Origin: Coniochaeta sp. PMI_546
Lineage: Eukaryota > Ascomycota > Sordariomycetes > Coniochaetales > Coniochaetaceae
Length of the DNA stretch: 64,000 nt
Assembly: GCA_021432605.1 (NCBI GenBank)
Contig: MU271145.1
Coordinates: 2,356,001-2,420,000, forward strand
Direction of reading: 5' to 3'
Position 1 is the first letter of the stretch, and each line of letters starts with the position of its first letter. Positions 55,405-64,000 of this stretch are shown here, piece after piece. The translations under genes were made by a program, and so were the position numbers. The notes beneath the pieces are model-generated. The model ran no database searches and was not told the DNA's origin. It saw only the letters and a program-made list of their open reading frames with translations.

Positions 55405-56600
55405 TCAGGGACCGACCAGCATCGCCCACTCCTTCGCCATCAAAATCCTCGTCCTCCTCTCCTCAGCGCTCAAGCCGTGCTCCTCCGCCTCCTTAGCCCC
55501 AGCGCGCGCCATGCTCTCGCACGCGGACTTGATCCCGCTCATGGCCGCCTTGAGCGCGAACTCGGCCCGCTCCGCCGGGTCGGCGACGATCTTGGCCAGG
55601 GCCGCGTACGCCTGCGGCTGGTCCAGCTCCAGGGCGGCGATCCTCACGCAGGCTTCGGCTTCGGGCCTCTTGCCCTGCTCCAGCATGCGCTGGCCGTGGA
55701 CGAGGTGGCAGGTTCCTTCTAGCAGCCAGCGCGGTTTGCGCGGCGGCGGACCTGTGGGCGGGGAGGTGGGTTGGGCGAGGGATGTGCCGACGCGCCAGGC
55801 CTTGTCGAACATGTCGGCTGCGGCCGTCTTGTTGCCTGTTGAGGCGAGGAGGTGGCCTTGGAGGGCTAGGGCGGAGGGGTCGCGGCCGGTTCGGACTAGG
55901 ATCTGGTGTTTGGCGATGGCGGAGCGGATGGCGGCGTTGGGCTTGAAGTCCTTGGGGCGGCTAGCCGGCGGATTGGTATGTTCTAGGTGGAGGATGAGCT
56001 GGATTGTGGAGGGGGCGTAGTCCAGTGTGTGGGCAGTGATGAGCATGTTCCAGCCTAGGTCGTGAGTGGGATTGGTGTAGGGGTAGGCAAGCATTATGCC
56101 TAGATAGTGGAGGGTGTATGGGGTGATGTTGGTTTCTTTGAGGGTCTTGTCAGTTGCAGGACTATAAGGGGGAGGGAGCGAGCTGGCTTACCGCTGATGA
56201 GTCGCTTGGCCCACGCAGAGTCCCGCTTGGGGACACCATCGCAGTATAGTCTGGCTGCTTCAAGACATTGCTCTAGGGTGAGGTCCGAGGGTCCTAAGCT
56301 GGCCAGTTGAGACCTCAAGAACTCGACGCCTGGGACGTTCACTTGAGTGAAGACTTGTGCTTCTACTGCGCTTGCGGGTTCCGTTGGTTTACGTGCCTGC
56401 GTTGTCGGCATAGCCTTGAATGTCTTCCCTCCGACAACTGCAGGCAGTGGATTCGTCCGGACTTTGGATTTGTGACGACATTGAGCTTTCGATACCGGAG
56501 TCACTGGACGGGCCCCCAGAATTGCGGTTGGAAATGTGGTACAGCCTATCGAAGGAGATGGGAAAGCTCGCTTCGCAGCAAGGCGTGAGATAGGTCGCAT
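55405..56600 (-). CDS. Mitochondrial-targeted protein with helical repeats, uncharacterised
   Basis: Exons 56600-56192 and 56135-55405 on the minus strand encode 379 aa. The start MRPISRLAAKRAFPSPSIG is rich in Arg, Ser and Ala without acids, a typical mitochondrial presequence. Residues about 85-380 are alpha-helical with TPR/Sel1-like spacing: LALQGHLLASTGNKTAAADMF is a clear TPR-like helix pair, and WLLEGTCHLVHGQRMLEQGK and AYAALAKIVADPAERAEFAL repeat the pattern. It probably acts as a matrix adaptor or translation/assembly factor, but no named family is recognised. The intron junction uses the AAAG acceptor at 56136, because the nearer AAG would shift the frame. The start codon was chosen over an upstream in-frame GTG. 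Confidence 0.8.
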
Positions 56601-57030
56601 TGTGCGGAAAATATACACTACTCCGGCGGCGAGTGTGCTTGAGAAGTACCTAGTGATGAGGTTGACCGGCGAGACTGAACGATGAGGTTCAGCTTTGTTT
56701 ATGTTCCTGCGACATAGTCGCGCTTCCCACGAGGATACTGGAAACTGGGAGTATGAGAGATTCCAGCCCGTGTACCAGCAAACTTATGTATATCCTACTG
56801 TAATAGTTGTGAGAATGTGAAGCTGGACTGGCAGCCATGAGATGAGATAGATGCTCACTGAGGTTGATGAACACTTGGGCATAGTGGGTCTCCAATTGGG
56901 TGGCCAATCAGCTCGCATTCCGCTTTCTCGAGGCAACCTTGAAAAATTATCTGGACCATCTCAACCTCCATAACTCACTACCTTAACGCTATAGAGAACT
57001 ACACAAGTCAACACAATCCCTCCGTTAAAG
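56601..57030. other. Divergent promoter region
   Basis: 430 bases between the mitochondrial-type gene (-) and the Utp16-like gene (+). No gene is seen. Confidence 0.5.
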
Positions 57031-58162
57031 ATGGCGCCTAAAGCAGCAAAACGGAAGGCGACTTCATCTCAACCAGAAGCCATTCCATTGTCGTCGAGTT
57101 CTAACTCCGACGTCGAACAGTACGACATTGAAGTGGATGTGAAGCCAAGTCCAGCGTCAGCCGGCAAGAGGAAATCTGGCCAAGATGAGGATCCCACGCC
57201 TAAGAGGCAAAAACTTCCAGTGCGGGTGAAGGGCAGTGGGTCTGGTAGGCACAGGTCTATGAGCGTTGAGATTCCGTTCCCAAATGCTTCTCAACGGGAC
57301 AGGAGTGATGAGGTCCAGGACAGCCAGGAGGAGGAGAGCGATGCCGAGGACGAGTCAGAGGTCTTCAAGACGCCGATGACGAGGAAGCACGTCAAGTTTG
57401 ACAGCGATGACTACGACGATTTTGTGACACCTCTGGAGAGGCCGGCACCGAAATCCAGTTCACAGCCGAAGAAGCTGGATGATGTAGTGGAGGATTCCGA
57501 CGAGGAGGAGGACGATGACGAGGAAGACAGCGACGATGAGGCACCGGAGGCTGTCTCCACCCATCAGGCTGCGGCGCAATCTGCCAAGGCGGCACAGGCT
57601 GCGGCGAAGGCTGCTGAACAGTGAGTCTGCGTGGACACTATTCGGGTAGTGAGTCAGGGCTAATGATTGAAATAGACAAGCTGCAGCAAAAAAGCGCAAA
57701 CGTCGAGAGCGTGATACGCTGCTCAAAGGGCAGGCTGAATCACGAAAGCGTGCTCTGGCGGAGATCAAGGGGCAGTCCGCGTCCGAAGAGCCGGAGACAG
57801 CAGATGCTAGTACTCAGCCTCAGTCGGAAGGCCAACGGAGGAGGAGACTGGAGATCCCAGATGTGCTTCCGCCCGAACTTCTGGAGTCTGACGATGAAGA
57901 CGATGATTCTGTAGCTCATGACATCGCGGAAGTTACGCAGAACAAGAGGATCAAATTCAACACAGTGGAGAAGAGGCTATCGCGCGAGAACAGGGCTCCC
58001 CGCGATGAGCAGGTAGCAGGCACCGTCTACCGTGTGGTGACGGATAAGACAGATAAGAAGCTGGCGCCGAAGATGCGGAAGGAGACACGGAACTTGAAGG
58101 AGCAGTTGCTGAGCAGGAACCGGGCACCGCAGAAACGAAGGGGATTCTTGGTGAAGGCATAG
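57031..58162 (+). CDS. UTP16: U3 snoRNP-associated protein Utp16 (Bud21) type
   Basis: Exons 57031-57620 and 57676-58162 encode 358 aa. Utp16/Bud21 belongs to the small-subunit processome that processes 18S pre-rRNA in the nucleolus. The N-terminal half is disordered, with Ser/Lys-rich patches, a KRKSGQDEDPTPKRQK nuclear signal and acidic runs (EEEDDDEEDSDDE). An Ala-rich helix (QAAAQSAKAAQAAAKAAEQ) leads into a basic helix (KKRKRRERDTLLK). The conserved C-terminal block has NKRIKFNTVEKRL and the segment KLAPKMRKETRNLKEQLL, and ends RRGFLVKA, as in the Utp16 family. The intron (GTGAGT, ATAG acceptor) joins a split Gln codon. Confidence 0.85.
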
Positions 58163-59053
58163 ATCTGGGATTTACCCGTATGGGATTCGTTCGGGGTTAT
58201 GGCACCCGACCAAAGACGGGTTTCCGGGTTTTGATTACCGAGATATTCCTCGTACGCCTGGTGTTGGAGTTTTTCGTGTAACGGTGTTACGGCAGACATG
58301 AAACCCACGATGTACAGGGAAGCATACCATTACATCGGACATCAATGAAGTCGGACACTCATGCTATGATCCAATGGGCCTCCAAGAAGTCTCAGGAATA
58401 CCGGAACGACTTCCGAACAGCTCATCTCCCTTACCCTTGTGATGGCTGGTCATCAACATTGAGGTGAAAATATTAGTCGACTATGTATCGCAGGCCTCTT
58501 TGCGATCAGCTTGTGTATGATCGTATAGCCAAATTCCATGGAGTAGTCACCCCTTCAACTCTGTCGGCTCAGTCCCCGGGTCAAGCCATGCTCCTGGAGA
58601 ACAGAGTAGGTCCTAGTTCACTTGCTCAGGCCTCGAGGCTGCGAGCGCTGTGAGGGTTATCAAAGTTGAAGAAGGTATTGCAGAAGTAGTCATTCGATCT
58701 GGCGGATCAAGCCCTCTAAATCACTCATCCGAGGCAAATGAAGCAGAACACGGCTCTCACTTATCTGCTCAGACGCGGTCATATGTTCTATTAGGACGAA
58801 GCTTACATAGGGTTGCAAGTGCAGTCGGTTTACTGAGACCCCGTGGGGCCGACTTCTGGCGATAATGCGGTGGCCGATGCCCAGCCCGAGCTTTGCATTT
58901 TTAGTCCCGCACCAGCTCCGTAGCTCCGTACGGACCCTGACATCAACTTTATACCTCAACTTCAGCTCTTCGACTTGACATTTTTAGACAGGACCTCCTC
59001 TAAGATCAACAAGAACACCTCTACTTCCACACACTGCTCTTCAATTGCCCATC
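58163..59053. other. Intergenic before triosephosphate isomerase
   Basis: No gene is recognised. The last ~120 bases are C/T/A-rich with CAACTTT and CACCTCTACTTCC, as expected for the leader of a strongly expressed glycolytic gene. Confidence 0.5.
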
Positions 59054-59980
59054 ATGGTTCGCAAGTTCTTCGTCGGAGGTAACTGGAAGATGTTTGTGAA
59101 CCTCTACCCCGCCATGGCCTCGAGCATGGACCCCGCCATCTAGTGCCTGGCGGAGGGATTGCTGTTGACGTACCATACCTTGTGCTAACCTCGCATACTG
59201 TAATTCAGGAACGGTACCATCGAGTCCGTCAAGTCCATCGTTGAGAACCTGAACAAGGCCCAGCTGGACCCCAACACCGAGGTGGTCATTGCCCCGCCGG
59301 CCCTCTACCTCCTCCTCGTGCGCGAGCACCTCAACCCCAGGATCGAGGTGGCTGCCCAGAACGTCTTCGACAAGCCCAACGGCGCTTTCACGGGCGAGAT
59401 CTCCGTCAGCCAGCTCAAGGACAGCAACATCACCTGGACCATCCTCGGCCACTCGGAGCGCCGCACCATCCTGGGCGAGAGCGACGCCGTGGTCGCCTCC
59501 AAGACAAAGTACGCCACCGACGGCGGCATCAGCGTCATCTGGTGCTGCGGCGAGTCGCTCGAGGAGCGCGAGGGCGGCAAGACGCTCGACGTCATCACCA
59601 AGCAGCTGAAGGCTGTGAGCGAGAGGCTGGGCGGCCCAGAGGGCTGGAAGAACATTGTCATTGCCTACGAGCCCATCTGGGCCATTGGCACTGGCAAGGT
59701 TGCCAGCACTGAGCAGGCCCAGGAGGTGCATGCTGCTATCCGCAAGTGGCTCAAGGAGAATGTCAGCGAGAGCGTGGCTGAGGAGACGAGAATCCTCTAT
59801 GGTGGCAGCGTGAACGGCAAGAACTGCAAGGAGCTTGCTACCCAGCCTGACATTGACGGTTTCCTCGTTGGCGGTGCCAGTCTTAAGCCAGAGTGTAAGT
59901 TGAAGTGCGGTCGTGATATTGTTGGTTTTCGATGGCTAACTTCAGTGGCAGTCGTCGACATTATCAACAGCAAGCAGTAA
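59054..59980 (+). CDS. TPI1: Triosephosphate isomerase
   Basis: Exons 59054-59091, 59209-59894 and 59952-59980 encode 250 aa, the normal length. It interconverts dihydroxyacetone phosphate and glyceraldehyde 3-phosphate in the cytosol. Catalytic residues are all visible: Asn and Lys in [11 protein letters not shown] (about 10 and 12), His in ILGHSERRT, and Glu in [13 protein letters not shown]. The phosphate-binding end reads [12 protein letters not shown] and [12 protein letters not shown]. Exon 1 ends AAGAT, and only the GTTTGT donor restores Met-Asn-Gly. The last exon is 29 bases; the acceptor at 59951 rather than the nearer CAG restores [12 protein letters not shown]. Very high use of C-ending codons fits strong expression. 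Confidence 0.95.
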
Positions 59981-60297
59981 GAGGCCTGGAGAGTTCAGTG
60001 CTGGATCGAGACTCTGCGACAGACCTCGAGTGTCCAGTAGCCTATTGCGTGCGAGTGTTAGATGTACGCAAGTCTGAAAATACCCTAAAACCACCGGATG
60101 GTTGGCAAAATACACCAGTAAAGTGCTGTAGTATCTCATTACGCGTGACGATGATTGCTTAATCCATGAATTGATATCAGTTTGCGCCGCTATATGCCCA
60201 TAAAGTATACATGTGCGTCTTCACTTTGACTCCGTCTATACAATCCCGCGCCGTATTGTACAACCCAACATCCAACCCAGAGATCATTGATGTCGGT
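59981..60297. other. Convergent intergenic region
   Basis: Short 3' flanks of TPI (+) and mL43 (-). Nothing else is seen. Confidence 0.5.
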
Positions 60298-60844
60298 CTA
60301 CACCTTCAGTCCTTCGCCGTGGAATGGTGACCATATTCCTCTGACGCTGGGGTTGATGCTCGTCACCGGCTTCGTCGTCCGCTTCAGCTTCTCTCCGCTG
60401 GCCTCTCGCAGCAGCTCTGCCTTCTTTAGCACCTGCAGAGGCTCCAAATTCCTGACGCAGATAGTCTTCTTCTTTCCGTTGATGTAGTGTCCGATGATGA
60501 CGGGGTGTTTCGAGGGTCGTGGTGAGACTTGGAACTCAATCTGGGGGTGCGCCGCGGCGAATCGTGGGAGGATGGACTTGATGAAGCCACTGAAGAAAGG
60601 GCTCGTTAGAGACATGCTGACTTGGAACCGCGAAGAATAAGAGAGGCTCAAACATACTTCATGCCCTTGGAGCTGCCGGCCCAGTCGCAGTAGTGGAAGT
60701 CCATCTTCTTGCATTGCAAGATGAAGGCGCCGACGCCATTCTGCGACACAGAGGTCAGTCGGTCATTCGATATCACATATGCAATCAGTGAACTCTAGAA
60801 CTTACTCTGGCGGTCGAGATCTGCTTCAGCGCTACCACAGTCAT
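60298..60844 (-). CDS. MRPL51: Mitochondrial large ribosomal subunit protein mL43
   Basis: Exons 60844-60806, 60740-60658 and 60589-60298 on the minus strand encode 137 aa. The protein has the thioredoxin-like L51/S25/CI-B8 fold shared by mL43, mS25 and a complex I subunit. Diagnostic segments are VGAFILQCKKMDFHYCDWAGSS, FIKSILPRFAAAHP and VIIGHYINGKKKTICVRNL, matching yeast MRPL51. The C-terminal SVRGIWSPFHGEGL motif is also typical. As in many mitoribosomal proteins there is no long cleavable presequence. The short first exon (13 codons) is supported by clean phases and GTAAGT. Confidence 0.93.
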
Positions 60845-61228
60845 ATTTGAAGAACGCGATGACTTGCCCTCATGACACTGCACTCGGGGCTTGTAACTTC
60901 GTGGAAGTCGAATCCGTTCTTGAGCCGGGTGGATCCGAATGGTGAAAGAATAAGCTCCTCAAAAAATGCTTGCTGGTGGATGATTGGCTGGACCTCTTCA
61001 ACGCACAGGCCAGGGTCTGCCTGCAGCTGTCAATTTGCCCGATCGCAACGCGGTTACCTTTTCCAAAACTTGTCTCAACCTTGACGACGCCCTGCCAAGG
61101 TCGCTTCTTTCTGTCCCTTTCGCATCAACTTTATCAAAGCGGACAGGCCTGGAAGCGGGTCATTGACAGGCTAGTGGAAGATCTGATCTGAAGGTTTTCG
61201 AAACCCACAGCCGCACTGTACCACAAAC
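60845..61228. other. Divergent promoter of mL43 and U1-70K genes
   Basis: 384 bases between the two start codons, without gene-like sequence. Confidence 0.55.
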
Positions 61229-62783
61229 ATGACGGACAAGCTACCACCAAACCTCCTCGCGCTCTTCGCGCCGCGTCCTCCCCTGCGCTGGGTGCCGCCT
61301 AGCGACTATCCCCCCGAGCAGCGCAAGACAGCAACCATCTCGGGTGTCGCACAGTATCTACCTGCACTCAAGGAATACGAGCACGAATATGAATATCACC
61401 CGACGGAGAGCTGGCTGGAAGCACGCGACCGAAAGAAGCGCGAGAAGAAGGAAGCTGTCGAGAGACTGCTCACCGAAGGCCCCAAGAACTGTACGTTCTG
61501 GACACTATGACATTGCCGCCTATTGATGAGCTGTTGCTAACAGAAAATATCGTGTACCCAACAGACCATCCTCAAGACGATCCAAATATCAGAGGCGACG
61601 CTTTCAAGACATTGATTGTCGCTCGTCTCAGCTATGACGCAAATGAACAGGATCTTGAGCGGGAGTTTGGGCGCTTCGGACCTATTGAACGCGTATGTTC
61701 CTCAAACCCTTCACAATACGCCTGATGACGCTCCGAAAGCTGACATGTTTCTAGATCCGGATTGTCACAGATACTCATGCTCATGAGAAGGGTAACAAGA
61801 AGCGTAAACCACATCGCGGTTATGCCTTCGTCGTGTTTGAACGCGAGAAGGATATGAGAGGTAAACACAGCCAGTTGACTTTCCTTGCTTTACAACAACA
61901 CCTCCAGAGACACTTTATATCATACCGCGGTAAAAGGGCCCTCAAGCTTGCCGATCCCCCAGTTCTCATTCCCCCTTTCCATCCCCCTTGACCAGACTAT
62001 CGAGGTAAATATGGTAAGGCATAACTGACAAAAGCGCCTATGGCGCGCATGTGAGCAGCTGCACTAGACGGATGCGATGGCATTCGCATCAAGGACCGTC
62101 GCATCAAGGTAGATGTTGAGAGAGGACGCACAGTGAAGGGATGGAAGCCCCGCCGGTTAGGCGGTGGTCTTGGCGGTAGAGGCTACACCAAGGCAATGCC
62201 GCAACGACCTATGGGACCAGGAGGTGGCTTCAGCGAAGGTTTCCGTGGCGGGTTTCGTGGCGGCTTCCGGGGTGGGTTTGGCGGCCGCGACGGAGGCGAT
62301 CGAGGGTTCCGAGGCGGCGGCGACTTTGGAGGCGGGAGAGGCGGGTTTCGTGGTGGAGGTTTCCGTGGAGGCCGCGGCGGGGGCGGCGACCGCGACTTTG
62401 GCGGCGGCAGAGGCGGCTATGGTGGCGGCCAGAACGGCTATGCTCCACCAAACGCTCCCAATGGACCCGGCGGCGGATTCGGCGGACCTCGCGGCGGCGG
62501 TGACAGGAGAGACTTCTCAGGTCCGAGTGGTGGGTATGGCCGCGACGGTGGTGGTCGCTCATACGATGACAGGTTCGGAGGTGACCGAGGCTACCGTGGC
62601 GGCGGAGATCGCGGCGAGCGAAACTCTCGACAGACCGGAAGCAACATGGAACCGGTGCGCCCGCGCGGGGACCATGGGTACGGCGGCGGCAGAGATTACG
62701 ACCGACCTCGAGATGACGACTCACGCAAGCGTGGCTACGAAGGCGGTGGCAACGAGGATCCCCGAAAATTGCGACGCTACTAA
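61229..62783 (+). CDS. SNP1: U1 snRNP 70-kDa protein
   Basis: Exons 61229-61490, 61565-61692, 61755-61860 and 62059-62783 encode 406 aa. U1-70K binds stem-loop I of U1 snRNA and takes part in 5' splice-site recognition. The N-terminal U1-70K domain (1-95: [35 protein letters not shown]) leads into one RRM (about 100-185: [26 protein letters not shown]). The helix after the RRM contains [20 protein letters not shown], which is family-typical. The C-terminal ~200 residues are Gly/Arg/Asp-rich RGG repeats in place of the RS domain of animals. The third intron (198 nt) is about three times longer than the others. The acceptor at 61564 is chosen because the nearer one gives a stop. Confidence 0.93.
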
Positions 62784-64000
62784 CAGGACAATCTCTAAGA
62801 TGTCTTGTGGTGGGTATCTCAGACCGTTTTCCTCACCTTTTCGTCTCAGTCTGCTTCTTAGTATCCTCCCTCCGCCACCAGGGGTAAGCCTGCTCTTTGA
62901 GGTATGTTGACGACCGTCAACACCATGTTGAGCTTTCATCCACACACGACAGACAGCGGCTCGGGCAAGGTAAACGCTTCATCACAACGAGTCACAGCAT
63001 GTGCGTTCTGCGGCAGTAATCATCATCACATGCGTGAGCTGCCCTTGTCGTTACCCACGATCAACAAACTTCCGGACACGCATTCCTGGACTTCAGAACC
63101 TTTTTCCATCGTGCCCAGTCGCAGTCTGCTTAGCACAGGTTTCTGTGACTAGTTACATGAAGAAGGTGGGCTGGAAGGTAATCACTTTTTGTACTGTATT
63201 TTATTTCCTTCCTTCTCAAAAGGGCCTTGGAACTGGGACATCACATTTGGGAATCGACGGAGAATCAATGCTAGGTAAGGTCGGAGGTAAGGGTAGTGAC
63301 TATGCATACCCACTGACCCAGGGAGCTCGTGCATCCGCCCTCACGAGGTGTTCTTTAAGTCTGCATGATGTTGTACTATCAATAGTATCCGCGTGTAATT
63401 TTAGGTATGCACGCCTTTCTGGGTCGTCCATCCCGCAAGTGATAAGTTAGATGCCTAACGGGTAAAGACGACTTGGACTTCAGATAGCGAATGAGAAGAA
63501 AAGGGCGGCCTGGAAATTTGTCCAGCTAGCTAAGCCCGGTAACACAGGCCATCGCTTACCCTAAATCACAAGTTTGTAAAACTTTAATAGTTAGCTATAC
63601 TAGATATCACGTTGTTAAGAAGGCAAGCCCGGTGTGATGGAAACTGTACGCCTGATGCCGACGAGTCGTCGTCAGGTCACTGCGGTACCTGATGGTGGCG
63701 TGTCAGATCTCGCATTCGTTCGGATTCGCTTTGTGGCGGTCGCGAAATGCATCTCGATGCCTTATTCCCCAGACTTCCAAGCCATTTGATGGTGAATCCT
63801 CTTGATTCTGCACATTGTCGCTGATACGCTTTGGATACGCCGCTGGCAGTTTACGGTACCCCATGCCGATGCGCAGGCAGTAAGCAAATTCCAGGTTGGG
63901 AGCCGGGACCGGGAATCGGGGCGTTCATGGGCCCCGAGGCTGATCTTTCCGTCGCCGGTTGACTCATTCCATTGTTGCACAAGGTTGGGATCCTCGTTTT
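62784..64000. other. Right-end region without a recognised gene
   Basis: Frames up to about 150 codons (63001-63450 plus) show no domain or splice support. The window ends inside this stretch, so part of a neighbouring gene's flank may be present. Confidence 0.45.

Noticed and set aside
62164-62910. 248-codon alternative plus frame at the end of U1-70K
   Set aside because: It is a shadow of the RGG repeat; the frame spliced from the RRM reads GRGG repeats and ends at 62783.

Overview
The window is nuclear DNA from a filamentous ascomycete (Pezizomycotina, most likely Sordariomycetes). Most protein genes carry short introns of about 50-100 nt with GTAAGT/GTATGT-like donors and CTGAC/CTAAC branch sites. 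The gene set is typically fungal: ERG3, GPI7/LAS21, a velvet regulator, Utp16, a DUF2015 protein and a DUF2423 protein. The initiator tRNA closely resembles that of Neurospora. Exon boundaries were derived by hand from reading frames and splice motifs. No virus-like element, rRNA or CRISPR array was recognised.

Layout. At 1.3-2.3 kb lies a small secreted-type protein made of 12 tandem repeats. From 4.0 to 10.1 kb come ERG3 (+), a DUF2015 membrane protein (-), ribosomal protein eL28 (+) and cytosolic malate dehydrogenase (+). From 10.8 to 14.4 kb, on the minus strand, are a TRAPP Trs33 subunit and a SIZ/PIAS SUMO ligase. From 15.1 to 25.2 kb are a DUF2423 protein (+), GPI7/LAS21 (+), condensin Ycg1/CND3 (-) and nucleolar Nop4 (+). 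From 25.6 to 40.7 kb are a ferroportin-like transporter (+), an unknown 445-aa protein (-), a NIPA-type magnesium transporter (+), a TMEM198/DUF4203-like protein with a long tail (-) and an unknown multi-pass membrane protein (-). From 40.7 to 53.2 kb I recognise no intact protein gene. That stretch holds one initiator tRNA gene, an 8-bp minisatellite and a few coding-looking scraps. From 53.2 to 62.8 kb are a VelC-like velvet protein (+), a mitochondrial-targeted protein (-), Utp16 (+), triosephosphate isomerase (+), mitoribosomal mL43 (-) and U1-70K (+).

How the genes relate. Most are housekeeping genes without operon logic. Ribosome-related genes recur (eL28, Nop4, Utp16, mL43, probably the DUF2423 protein), and several sit in divergent pairs sharing short intergenic regions.

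Main points of interest. (1) The initiator tRNA-Met gene is interrupted between tRNA positions 26 and 27 by a 56-bp segment that looks like a spliceosomal GT-AG intron, not a canonical 37/38 tRNA intron. (2) The 12-repeat secreted protein has variable (Glu-Pro)n spacers and dibasic sites that recall alpha-factor-like processed peptide precursors. (3) The palindrome GGTACGTACC occurs four times, always between genes.
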